Origin: Planctomycetota bacterium
Lineage (GTDB): Bacteria; Planctomycetota; UBA1135; JACQFD01
DNA length: 64,000 bases
Assembly (NCBI GenBank): GCA_016200225.1
Contig: JACQFD010000020.1
Span: 1-64,000, forward strand
Direction: 5' to 3'
Within the stretch, counting starts at the first letter, position 1. The number at the start of each line of letters is the position of its first letter. The notes beneath the pieces are model-generated. The model was not told the DNA's origin. It did no database searches and saw nothing but the letters and a program-made list of their open reading frames with translations. Below, in pieces: positions 8,933 to 17,908 of this stretch. A program made the translations under genes and the position numbers.

Positions 8933-10633
8933 ATGAACGACGGCGACGCGCAACCGATGGACAATCCGCAACCGGAGCGGCCCGTCGATAACACTAACGA
9001 ACGCGCATTGACGCCGGAAGTGGCTCCGAAAACGGATACGAACGATCCAAACCGGCTGCCGATCGACCGCGCCGTCATTCACGCGGCCGCCGTATTGCAA
9101 ACATTGGCGGAAAATCAGCGGGCGCTTCGCGAATCGGTGGACCGCGCCGAACGGACGGAGTTATTATTACAAAACGTCTCGGGTTTGAATGATACCTTTC
9201 GCGCGATTGCGACGACACAGGCCAGACTGCTCGATTCGATCGAAGTCTCCGACCGCCGGCGGGAGGCGGCGGAACACCGCGCGCGCCGGAGCGGGATCTG
9301 GACGACCGTGCTCGCCGCGGGTTTTGTAGCATTGATCGGCGGCATCGTTTATATCGCCGCCGAATCGAACAACTCGGGGGGCGGCCAGCGCGAAATCGTG
9401 CTCGCCGCCATTCAAGCCGACGTCGAAAACCAGCGCGAGGAGCGCAAGCAGGAATTGCAAAGTCTCGCGCTTTCGTTTCGCGATGCGATTTCGGATCGTA
9501 AGACTTATGAAGATAGGATCGCCGGTCTCGCGAGTCGCGAAGCCGAATTACAAACGAATCTCGAAAATAATAAAAACGCGAACACCGCGGCCGGATCCGA
9601 ATTGGAGTTAACAAAAAAGGATCTCGCCGAAGTTCGAGCGAAATTGAATGAATATCAAATGCGCGCGATCGACGAGGGCGAAGGCATCAATCGCGTCATG
9701 TCGATGCTCAACGAGAAGGGGCTGAGCGTCGAGGCGCTGCGCGAAAGTTTAAAAAAGCAACACGCCGAATCGGCGTCGCAACCGGCTCCGTCCCCCGACG
9801 AAATTGTAAAGATCGATCCCGTCGCGGCGGCCGTCGCGTCGAGCCCGAAACTCACTCCGATTCCCGGCCCCGAAGTCAATGAAGTCAACGCGCTTCTCGC
9901 GTACGCGTCGGCGACGGATCTGCGGCTCGTCGACGTCGCGGGCCGCACCGGCGGCGAAATGCACGATGCGTATTTTACACGATACAATAACGCCGGAAAG
10001 CCGAGCGGATTTATTGTAGCAAAGAAGGCGCATTTCGGCGAGTTTCCCGAGGAGCCCCGGCTCGCGCTGTTTCTTTTCGAAGGCTACGAATTGAGCGGAA
10101 AGACTAAAATTCCGTTCGCGCAGAAATCGATAGAATTTCACGCGGTCGACCCTTCGGAATGGCACCGCCGCCTGCCGAATCTGCTCACGGGCGTCGCCGT
10201 TTCCCATCCGAGTATCATAAATATTACCGAAACGGCGCCTTCGGCCTCGCCCGCGGATCCGGGCGCCATGGCCGCGACGCTCGGCGTGCGCGACCGGATC
10301 AATGCGATTCTATCGCGCCATGTCGATTATCTAAGATTACAAATCGAGGAGATTTCACAAATCGACGCGGAAGCGCTCACGGGAATCACGCTCCATACAT
10401 TCGTGCTCGAGCGCGACGCCAGGGAACCGCGGCTCGATCAAACAATTCGCGCCCGCGTCGCGCATTTAACATATTTCGAAGCGCAGCAGCGCCTCGAGAT
10501 CGAATTGGAAGAGGGCACGCGCGGCCGCGAAAAACCGATTCCATTTCTCGGCGGAAAATTGACGTTGCTCATTCCCGGCGTCGCGGCGACCGAGCTGGCG
10601 GGCGAGCCGCCGCTTCCAATCCGCAGGAGATAA
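8933..10633 (+). CDS. membrane-anchored coiled-coil protein of unknown function
   Basis: The chain is 566 residues. A polar N-terminus is followed by a helical segment (45-115) and one membrane span at about 122-142 (TTVLAAGFVALIGGIVYIAA). A long heptad-like, Glu/Arg/Lys/Gln-rich coiled coil covers about 150-245. A globular C-terminal domain (about 310-560) is rich in short hydrophobic strands. The design, an anchor plus stalk plus head, suggests a structural or sensory envelope protein. No known domain was recognised. The gene is followed by xseA after a 39-bp gap and may form its upstream neighbour in a transcript. Confidence 0.6.
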   Translation: MNDGDAQPMDNPQPERPVDNTNERALTPEVAPKTDTNDPNRLPIDRAVIHAAAVLQTLAENQRALRESVDRAERTELLLQNVSGLNDTFRAIATTQARLLDSIEVSDRRREAAEHRARRSGIWTTVLAAGFVALIGGIVYIAAESNNSGGGQREIVLAAIQADVENQREERKQELQSLALSFRDAISDRKTYEDRIAGLASREAELQTNLENNKNANTAAGSELELTKKDLAEVRAKLNEYQMRAIDEGEGINRVMSMLNEKGLSVEALRESLKKQHAESASQPAPSPDEIVKIDPVAAAVASSPKLTPIPGPEVNEVNALLAYASATDLRLVDVAGRTGGEMHDAYFTRYNNAGKPSGFIVAKKAHFGEFPEEPRLALFLFEGYELSGKTKIPFAQKSIEFHAVDPSEWHRRLPNLLTGVAVSHPSIINITETAPSASPADPGAMAATLGVRDRINAILSRHVDYLRLQIEEISQIDAEALTGITLHTFVLERDAREPRLDQTIRARVAHLTYFEAQQRLEIELEEGTRGREKPIPFLGGKLTLLIPGVAATELAGEPPLPIRRR

Positions 10634-10672
10634 GCGCGTCTCCCTTTCGGGGATGTTATAACTCGGGCGAAC

Positions 10673-12106
10673 GTGAAGACGCCCCCGAGGTCCCTATTTG
10701 ATGGTTCGGCGGAAGTGCCGCCGAACGCGCGCGCTTCGCGGTCGTCCGCGGATGCGCCGTCCGCGCGAAGCGTGAGCGAACTCGTGGCGCAACTGAAAGG
10801 TTGCGTCGAACCGCCGTTTACTAATATTTGGGTCGCGGGCGAAATCGCGGAGTTTCGCGGAATGGCATCATCCGGCCACGCCTATTTCGCACTGAAAGAC
10901 GCCGCGTCGCTTCTGCGCGCGAAGATGTGGCGGTCGTCGATCGCTAAATTAAAGATTCCGATCGAAACGGGAGCGTCGGTGCTCGCGCACGGCAGCGTCG
11001 AATTGTATGGTCCGCGCGGAGAATTATCATTTACGATCGATCGCATGATTCCGCAGGGGATCGGCGAGGCGGCGGCGGCCTTCGAAGCGCTGCGCAAGAA
11101 ACTGCTCGCCGAGGGACTTTTCGCCGAGGATCGCAAACGGCCGATTCCTTATTTTCCGCGCGCGATCGGATTGGTAACAAGCCGCGAAGGCGCCGCGATC
11201 CGCGATTTTTTGAAGCATCTCGCGGAACGGTTTCCCGTTCGCGTCGTCCTCGCGTCGACCGCGGTGCAGGGCGAGTCCGCGCCCGCGTCGATCGCGTCGG
11301 CGATACAACTATTATCGGAGGAGGCGCGCGATCTCGGCCTCGATTCGCTCGCGCTCGTGCGCGGCGGCGGCGGCATGGAGGATCTCGCGGCGTTTAATAC
11401 AGAAATCGTCGCGCGCGCCATTGTAAATTGTACAATTCCCGTCGTGACGGGCGTCGGCCACGAAATCGATACCACCATTGCCGATCTCGTCGCCGACCGG
11501 CGCGCGAAGACGCCGACCGACGCGGCCGGCGTGCTCATTCCCGACCGCCGCGCGCTTTATAACGAAGTGGACCACTGCTGGCAGCGGATCTGCGAGTCGG
11601 TCGACCGCGCGCTCGACGACGCGGAATCCGAAATATTACAATTAAAAGCGACGGGCGCGCTCCGCGGGCCGGGCGCGTTGTTGCAAAGATTCGAATTGCA
11701 AATTAAACAATACGCCCGCGGACTCGACGCGCGCCAAAAACAACAATTATCCGACGCCGCGAACGCGCTGCTCCGTCTCCGGGGCCGTCTCGCAGCGAAT
11801 TCGCCGCGCGTTCAGCTCTCCGAACAACATTCGAAGCTTTCGCGCGCGGGCCGCGCGCTCGTCGCCTCCGCGGGCGCGCGCCAGCTCGCGGCCGAGAACG
11901 AAATCGGCCTCGCCGCGGCCGCGCTCGAAGGGCGTTCGCCGGTCGCAATCCTCGCGCGCGGCTATTCCGTGGCGAAACGCGCAGAGAGCGAACGATTCCT
12001 TGTCAATGCGGACGAACTGAATCCGGGCGATTTAGTGGAAACTCGGCTCTCGCGCGACGCGTTCACGTCGCGCGTTGTTGAAATCCGACGGAATCCAAAG
12101 CAGTGA
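10673..12106 (+). CDS. xseA: exodeoxyribonuclease VII large subunit
   Basis: The protein has 477 residues, the normal XseA size. An N-terminal OB-fold lies at about 35-125 (NIWVAGEIAEFRG, GHAYFALKD). The catalytic domain includes IGLVTSREGAAIRDFL, ALVRGGGGMEDLAAFN and VVTGVGHEIDTTIADLVAD, all hallmark segments. A helical C-terminal region wraps XseB. ExoVII degrades single-stranded DNA from both ends. The start is GTG 10673; later starts would cut the N-terminal linker only. The stop overlaps the GTG of the next gene, and xseB follows one gene later in the same direction. Confidence 0.93.
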   Translation: MKTPPRSLFDGSAEVPPNARASRSSADAPSARSVSELVAQLKGCVEPPFTNIWVAGEIAEFRGMASSGHAYFALKDAASLLRAKMWRSSIAKLKIPIETGASVLAHGSVELYGPRGELSFTIDRMIPQGIGEAAAAFEALRKKLLAEGLFAEDRKRPIPYFPRAIGLVTSREGAAIRDFLKHLAERFPVRVVLASTAVQGESAPASIASAIQLLSEEARDLGLDSLALVRGGGGMEDLAAFNTEIVARAIVNCTIPVVTGVGHEIDTTIADLVADRRAKTPTDAAGVLIPDRRALYNEVDHCWQRICESVDRALDDAESEILQLKATGALRGPGALLQRFELQIKQYARGLDARQKQQLSDAANALLRLRGRLAANSPRVQLSEQHSKLSRAGRALVASAGARQLAAENEIGLAAAALEGRSPVAILARGYSVAKRAESERFLVNADELNPGDLVETRLSRDAFTSRVVEIRRNPKQ

Positions 12107-13653
12107 CCGAATCCAACCCTTCAGCCCCGGCGAACACAAACGAAAGCGGCGCTCTTCGCATCGTGGGAGAATTTGCGATCGTCCTCGCGCTCGCGCTCGT
12201 GACGTTTTGGAAGTCGCTGTCGTCGTTTTTTAACATTGCGGACTACGATTGGATTTCGCTCGCCAAGTTCGGCGACTCGGAACTCGAGTTCCTAAAGAAA
12301 ACGCTCACGTCGTACCGCTGGTTCGCGGGCGAATTATTTCGAGCGGCCTACAGCGTCTTCGGCGCCGACGATTCGTTTCCGTATCGCGTCATTTTATTAA
12401 TAATACATATCGCGAACGCGCTCATCTGCGGGCGACTCGCCGCGCGGATTTTGCAGCGCCCGAAAGCGGGCTGGATCGCGGCGGTCTTATTTGTAGTTTC
12501 CCCCGCGAGTTCGGAGGCGGTTCATAGCATTTCCGCATTTGTATATCCGTGCGTGACGCTGCTGCTGCTCTTCGGTTTGTTACTATATGACCAATCCATC
12601 GAAAAAGGCAGCTGGATGCGCTGCGTCGGCGCGTTCGCATGTTTCGGCGTCGCGGCCGCGCTCCGCGAACACTGGATCGCCGCGTTTCCGCTCGCGATCC
12701 TCCTCGAAATCGCGCGCGGCCACGGATTTGGAGTATTTAAGAATCGCGGTCCATGGCTGCGTCTCGGCCCTTCCGTCGCGGCCGGAGTCGTTTTCTTAAT
12801 ATTCCGCCACGTCGTGCAGGGACAGACGCTGATCCCGCGGCTCCCGGAATATCAATTTAACATGTCGATGGTTTCGCGGCTCGTCGTGACGCTCGAGCAA
12901 CTCGTGCTTCCGCCGCTTCCGCTCGATTTTTCGGAATATGCCGCCCTCCACGAGACCGTCGGCGTTTTATTAATCTTTATCGTGGTCGTCGCGATCGCGT
13001 TCAGCAACCGCGACGATCGCTGGCGGATTATTGCATTATTCGTCGGATTGTTTATATCGCTCGCGCCGTTTCTGCCCGTGCAGGGCGACCACATCCGGCA
13101 GCGATTTGCATATTTCGGCACCGCGTTCGCGGCGGGGATCGCGGCCTACGTCATTTGTTTACTTTCCGAGCGGATGTCGCCGCGCGTGACGCTGCCGATC
13201 GTCGCGGCCATGCTGGTCGGTCTCCTGCTCGAACAACAGGCGGAATTCGAACGCGAATACACGTTCAACGCGAATGAAACTAGGATCCGAATTGATAAAT
13301 ACCGCGAAGCCGGAAAGCTCGTGGCGGAGAACGACGACATTGCGTGCTTCGCCACGCACGTCGAGCCGAATTTCGACGCCGCGCGCTCGATGATGCGTCT
13401 CATTAACGGCGTATCGCGAAAACAAGTTATTCAATTCAAAGCGACGTCGTCGCAACAATTGTACGACAAGTTCGACGAGCTAAAGAAACAGACCGGCGCG
13501 AAAGGCATGCTTCGGATTTTTTATCGTAGTAATGACAAATTCGAGGACGTGCCGGCGCGCGAACTCGACGATCCGATCCGCCGCATATTTAACACTGGCG
13601 ACGGAAAGCCGCTCGAACTTACAATCGTCACGCTGCTGCCGCGCCCGCTCTAA
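12103..13653 (+). CDS. polytopic membrane protein, possibly GT-C glycosyltransferase-like
   Basis: This 516-residue protein has about ten hydrophobic spans. An early luminal-type loop carries acidic residues (NIADYDWISLAKFGDSELEF), and the C-terminal portion after residue about 400 is soluble. This layout resembles GT-C/PMT-type glycosyltransferases, but no defining motif is seen, so the family is a guess. Its GTG start overlaps the xseA stop by four bases, so it is translationally coupled to xseA and separates xseA from xseB. Confidence 0.55.
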   Translation: MTESNPSAPANTNESGALRIVGEFAIVLALALVTFWKSLSSFFNIADYDWISLAKFGDSELEFLKKTLTSYRWFAGELFRAAYSVFGADDSFPYRVILLIIHIANALICGRLAARILQRPKAGWIAAVLFVVSPASSEAVHSISAFVYPCVTLLLLFGLLLYDQSIEKGSWMRCVGAFACFGVAAALREHWIAAFPLAILLEIARGHGFGVFKNRGPWLRLGPSVAAGVVFLIFRHVVQGQTLIPRLPEYQFNMSMVSRLVVTLEQLVLPPLPLDFSEYAALHETVGVLLIFIVVVAIAFSNRDDRWRIIALFVGLFISLAPFLPVQGDHIRQRFAYFGTAFAAGIAAYVICLLSERMSPRVTLPIVAAMLVGLLLEQQAEFEREYTFNANETRIRIDKYREAGKLVAENDDIACFATHVEPNFDAARSMMRLINGVSRKQVIQFKATSSQQLYDKFDELKKQTGAKGMLRIFYRSNDKFEDVPARELDDPIRRIFNTGDGKPLELTIVTLLPRPL

Positions 13654-13706
13654 CGCGCGCGCATCGCGTCCGAAATAAATTATAGTATCCCGATTTATTA
13701 TTAACC

Positions 13707-13997
13707 GTGACCAAATCCAACGATTCCAAGAGTAAAATAAACGAACCGCAGGCCGGATTCGAGGAACGCCTCGCACGGCTGCGCCAGATCGTCGACGAAC
13801 TCGAACGCGGCGAACTCCCGCTCGAGAAATCGATCGAACGTTATGAAGAGGGCGTGCGCGTTTTGAAACATTGCGCCGAGACGCTCGCGAACGCGCGGTT
13901 GCGCGTCGAGGAACTCTCGCGCGACGCCGAGGGCGTTCTCGAAACGCGGCCGGCAAAAGATCTCGAAGAAGACGCGGAAGAAGACGAAGAGAATTAA
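13707..13997 (+). CDS. xseB: exodeoxyribonuclease VII small subunit
   Basis: At 96 residues with a GTG start it matches XseB. The helical hairpin signature is clear: FEERLARLRQIVDELERG, then LPLEKSIERYEEGVRVLK and a second helix with the Cys-Ala-Glu-Thr-Leu turn. A highly acidic C-terminal tail (EEDAEEDEEN) is extra. XseB assembles in several copies on XseA. It is separated from xseA by a membrane-protein gene and lies 9 bp upstream of ispA. Confidence 0.9.
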   Translation: MTKSNDSKSKINEPQAGFEERLARLRQIVDELERGELPLEKSIERYEEGVRVLKHCAETLANARLRVEELSRDAEGVLETRPAKDLEEDAEEDEEN

Positions 13998-14006
13998 TTT
14001 ATATTC

Positions 14007-14897
14007 ATGCCGGATTCGCGCGCCGAATTCTTACAATTCCTTTCGACGAGCGCGCGGCGCGTCGAGAGTATTCTTAAGAAACGGCTCGCGTCGGGCCGGC
14101 GGCCGAAACGCCTCGTGGATGCGATGCGTTACGCGGTTTTCGGCGGCGGCAAACGATTCCGCCCGGGATTGGTTTATTTAGGTTGCCGCGCGTTCGGCGG
14201 AGATTTACGAAGCGTCGACGGCGCCGCCGCGGCGGTCGAAATGATACATACGTATTCGCTCGTTCACGACGATCTTCCGTGCATGGACGACGACGATCTC
14301 CGGCGCGGCCGTCCGACATTACATATACAATTCGACGAGGCCATGGCGGTTTTGGCCGGAGACGCGCTGCACACGGAAGCATTTGCTACAATTGTGGAAA
14401 TGACGCGCCCCGAAATCGCCCCCGAGATTATTAAGGTTCTCGCGTCCGCGGCCGGCCTCGAAGGCATGGTCGGCGGACAGGTTTTGGATCTCGATAATGA
14501 ACGAGAGCGACCCCGCGCGTCGCTCGTCGAGAAAATCCACCTCGGAAAGACGGCCGCGCTCATCGCGGCATCTCTCGAAATGGGCGCGATTGGCGCGGGC
14601 GCAGGACGTGCCGATCGACGGCGAATTCGAGATCTCGGACTGCTTGTCGGCCTCGCGTTTCAGGTTACGGACGATGTCCTCGACGTCACTGGCGACGCCG
14701 CAACTCTAGGAAAAACACCGGGTAAGGACATGGCCGCGGGCAAGATGACCTACCCGGCGGCCGTCGGGCTCGCCCGCGCCCGCGCGCGTGCGAGAGAGCT
14801 TTGCGATGCGGCGCGTTCGTCGGCGAAGGCCATTGGCACGCGCGAACGGAAGTTGCTTCTTGAAGTTCCCCTCTTCGTCACCGACCGGACGAACTAA
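14007..14897 (+). CDS. ispA: polyprenyl (farnesyl/geranylgeranyl) diphosphate synthase
   Basis: The protein has 296 residues and the trans-isoprenyl synthase core: GGGKRFRP (46-53), the first Asp-rich motif in HDDLPCMDDDD (88-98) and the second in TDDVLD (about 217-222). It condenses isopentenyl diphosphate onto allylic primers. The insertion between the two Asp of the first motif (DDxxxxD) is typical of bacterial FPP/GGPP synthases. Product chain length is not decidable by eye. It lies between xseB and dxs, the common xseB-ispA-dxs order. Confidence 0.9.
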   Translation: MPDSRAEFLQFLSTSARRVESILKKRLASGRRPKRLVDAMRYAVFGGGKRFRPGLVYLGCRAFGGDLRSVDGAAAAVEMIHTYSLVHDDLPCMDDDDLRRGRPTLHIQFDEAMAVLAGDALHTEAFATIVEMTRPEIAPEIIKVLASAAGLEGMVGGQVLDLDNERERPRASLVEKIHLGKTAALIAASLEMGAIGAGAGRADRRRIRDLGLLVGLAFQVTDDVLDVTGDAATLGKTPGKDMAAGKMTYPAAVGLARARARARELCDAARSSAKAIGTRERKLLLEVPLFVTDRTN

Positions 14898-14959
14898 TAT
14901 TTCAACAGGCGCCGCGGATGTGCGACATCCGTAGGCGCACTCCTCCTCCACCCGCTTCG

Positions 14960-16936
14960 ATGCCCGAACCCAACCCATCGCGACCCCTCCTCTCCAAGAT
15001 TCAATCGCCGGAGGATTTGCGAAAGCTCGCCTCCGACAAACTTCCGCAGCTCGCGCAGGAAATGCGCGATGAAATTATAGAAACCGTTTTTAAGACTGGC
15101 GGCCACCTCGGTAGCAATCTCGGAGTCGTTGAAATAACAATTGCGCTTCACCGGGTTTTCGACTTCCGGCGCGATCGGCTCGTATTCGACGTCAGCCATC
15201 AGGTCTATCCGCATAAATTATTAACCGGACGGCGCCAGCGATTTCATACAATTCGCTCGACCGGCGGATTGACGGGTTTTTGTTGCACACACGAAAGCGA
15301 ATATGATCTTTTCACGGCCGGCCACGCGGGCACGGCAATTTCTGCCGCGCTCGGCCTCGCGTGCGCCGATGCTGCAAATCCGGCGCTCCGCGACCGGTCG
15401 GTCGTCGCCCTCGTCGGCGACGCGGGACTCGGATGCGGCGTCGCATTCGAAGGATTGAACCAGGCCGGCGTCACGCAGCGGCGGATGATTATTATATTAA
15501 ACGATAACGAATGGTCGATTTCGAAATCGGTCGGCTCGCTTTCGCGATATTTATCGAAAATCCGCACGAGCCCGCTCGTCGCGCGCGCCGAACGCAAACT
15601 CGCGGATATTGTTAAAGATTTGCCCGTCGTCGGAGATCGCCTCGATCAGGCGCTCGAAATCCTCCGCCACATGGCGGTGCCCGGACACATCTTCGAAGAA
15701 TTGGGCGTTCGTTATATTGGCCCGCTGAACGGCCACGACGTTCACCTTGTTACAGATACGCTGGAGCGCGTCAAGAAGCTCGACGGCGTGACGCTCGTCC
15801 ATTTGTTAACTCATAAAGGCCACGGATACGGCCCGGCCTCCAGCGATCCGCAGCGCGCGCACGGCGTTTCGCCGAAAGCGGCGAAGAAACTCGAACCGGA
15901 AGTTACAGTTCCGGCGGGATGCGTTTCGCCGTCGCTCGCCGAAAAAGCGGCGCCGAAGAAAAAATCGTTCACCGATTGGTTCGCGCAGGGACTCATCGCG
16001 CTCGCCGAGAAGGATCCGAATATTGTAGCCATCACCGCGGCGATGCCCGAGGGCACCGGATTGAATAAGTTCGCCGAAAAATTCCCGTCGCGGTTTTTTG
16101 ATACAGGCATCACGGAACAGCACGCGGTCGCGTTCGCGGGCGGGCTCGCGAAAGCCGGCGCGCGGCCGGTCGCCGCGATTTATTCTACATTTCTGCAGCG
16201 CGGTTACGATCAGGTGTTTCAGGAAGTATTGTTACAAGGAAACCCCGTCGTTTTCGCGATGGATCGCGGCGGACTCGTCGGACAGGACGGCCCGACGCAT
16301 AACGGATTATTTGATATTGCTTATCTGCGCACAATGCCCGGAATTATCATGATGTCTCCGCGCGACGGCGTCGAATTGGTACAAATGCTGGAATTTGCAT
16401 TGAAACAGCCGGGGCCGACCGCGATCCGCTACCCGCGCGGAGGCTCGGCCGAAGATACAGTTGCCGGCCGCGCGCCGGTGCAACTCGGAATCGCCGACGT
16501 GCTCGCGACGGGACACGACGCGACGATGTTCGTTTACGGTCCGCTTTGCGAACAGGCGATGGACGCGCGAAAGTTATTACAACAAAACGGAATCGAAGTC
16601 GAAGTGATCGACGCTCGATTCGCAAAACCGCTCGATTTACAAATCCTGCGCGATCGGTTGCGGACGCGCGAAATGATATTTACGATCGAGGAACATTCCG
16701 TGATGGGCGGTTTCGGTTCGGCCGTGCTCGAAGCCACGGCGGCGATTCAAAATGAAGGCGAGGAAGTGCGGGCGCGCGTCGCCGTTTTTGGCGTTCCCGA
16801 TCGCTGGATCGAGCACTGTTCGTCGCGCGAGGAACAGTTGAAACAATTGGGACTTGACGCCGAATCGATCGCGGCGCGCGTGGCGGCGGCGTTCCGGGCG
16901 CGGCACGGCGAGGCCGCGACGCTCGGGCGCAAATAG
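14960..16936 (+). CDS. dxs: 1-deoxy-D-xylulose-5-phosphate synthase
   Basis: This TPP enzyme makes DXP from pyruvate and glyceraldehyde 3-phosphate, the first step of the MEP isoprenoid pathway. Seen are DVSHQVYPHKLLTGR, the TPP/Mg region GDAGLGCGVAFEG followed by NDNEWSIS, and the catalytic Glu region TGITEQHAVAFAGG. The GDAGLGCG form differs from the GDGALTGG seen in model species. The ATG at 14960 (MPEPNPSRP) is preferred to the in-frame ATG at 14918, because the upstream stretch is an Arg/Pro-rich extension. It follows ispA closely and precedes nadK. Confidence 0.92.
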   Translation: MPEPNPSRPLLSKIQSPEDLRKLASDKLPQLAQEMRDEIIETVFKTGGHLGSNLGVVEITIALHRVFDFRRDRLVFDVSHQVYPHKLLTGRRQRFHTIRSTGGLTGFCCTHESEYDLFTAGHAGTAISAALGLACADAANPALRDRSVVALVGDAGLGCGVAFEGLNQAGVTQRRMIIILNDNEWSISKSVGSLSRYLSKIRTSPLVARAERKLADIVKDLPVVGDRLDQALEILRHMAVPGHIFEELGVRYIGPLNGHDVHLVTDTLERVKKLDGVTLVHLLTHKGHGYGPASSDPQRAHGVSPKAAKKLEPEVTVPAGCVSPSLAEKAAPKKKSFTDWFAQGLIALAEKDPNIVAITAAMPEGTGLNKFAEKFPSRFFDTGITEQHAVAFAGGLAKAGARPVAAIYSTFLQRGYDQVFQEVLLQGNPVVFAMDRGGLVGQDGPTHNGLFDIAYLRTMPGIIMMSPRDGVELVQMLEFALKQPGPTAIRYPRGGSAEDTVAGRAPVQLGIADVLATGHDATMFVYGPLCEQAMDARKLLQQNGIEVEVIDARFAKPLDLQILRDRLRTREMIFTIEEHSVMGGFGSAVLEATAAIQNEGEEVRARVAVFGVPDRWIEHCSSREEQLKQLGLDAESIAARVAAAFRARHGEAATLGRK

Positions 16937-16965
16937 TTATATACTAAATAGTAAATATATTGAAA

Positions 16966-17829
16966 ATGCCCGGATCGCGCCGACGCAAACGAATCCTGAT
17001 CGTTGGCGACCGGCGGAAAGGCCGGGTCGCCGCCCTCGCGCGCGCATTGGAGCCCGAACTGAACAAAAAGTCGAGAGTCATCGGCATCGATCTCGACGGC
17101 AATATTAACTTACAAAAAACGCGCGCCGATTTGATATTAGTATTGGGCGGCGACGGTTCGATACTACACACCGCGCACCGCGTCGCCGACAACACCGTTC
17201 CGTTGATGGGCGTCAACCTCGGCAATCTCGGATTTCTCGCCACGATTTCCGCCGACGAAACGCCCGAGCGCATCGCCAAAATTGTTGCGGGCGGCTGGTC
17301 GATCGAGGAGCGAAGCCAGCTTTCCGTCGAAATCGAACGCGCCGCGACCGGAAAAATACTACAAATCGGACACGCATTGAACGACGTCGTCGTCGACCGG
17401 GGCCTCCGCTCGCGTTTATTAACATTAAGTCTGCGGATCGACGGCCGCCCGGCGTTCGAATCGCGCGGCGATGGAATTGTTATCGCAACGCCGACCGGAT
17501 CGACGGCCTATTCGCTCGCGGCGGGCGGGCCGATTCTCCACCCCGAATTGAATGTTGTATTAATTACTCCAATTTGTCCGCATTCATTAACAAACCGTCC
17601 CGTGGTCGTACCCGGCAAATCGGTCGTGGAAATGGAAGTGATCGACTCCGACGGCGAAGCGCGCTTCACGCTCGACGGACGCACTCCCCCGCGTTCGGGA
17701 TTGCGCACGGGCGATCGCATCCGCGTTCGCTTGGCGGATGTGAAGATTCGCCTCGCCATGCTCGGCGACGACGGTTTCTATACTCGACTTCGCAATAAAA
17801 TACATTTCGCGCGCCCCGCTTCCGGGTGA
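16966..17829 (+). CDS. nadK: NAD kinase
   Basis: The product has about 287 residues with the NAD-kinase signatures: GGDGS at 61-65, NLGNLGFL (84-91), the NDVVV segment (139-143), and the long motif from GDGIVIATPTGS to AYSLAAGGPI (168-190). It phosphorylates NAD to NADP. ATG 16966 is chosen; a TTG two codons earlier is possible. In the same direction as dxs, 29 bp downstream, it is the last recognisable gene of the xse-isp-dxs run. Confidence 0.92.
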   Translation: MPGSRRRKRILIVGDRRKGRVAALARALEPELNKKSRVIGIDLDGNINLQKTRADLILVLGGDGSILHTAHRVADNTVPLMGVNLGNLGFLATISADETPERIAKIVAGGWSIEERSQLSVEIERAATGKILQIGHALNDVVVDRGLRSRLLTLSLRIDGRPAFESRGDGIVIATPTGSTAYSLAAGGPILHPELNVVLITPICPHSLTNRPVVVPGKSVVEMEVIDSDGEARFTLDGRTPPRSGLRTGDRIRVRLADVKIRLAMLGDDGFYTRLRNKIHFARPASG

Positions 17830-17908
17830 CGCCGCGAATTTCCGCAACCACCCGATGTGCGGGATCCGTCCAAGCTCCAGCGGAGTTCTCTTACCACTTG
17901 TAACTCAA

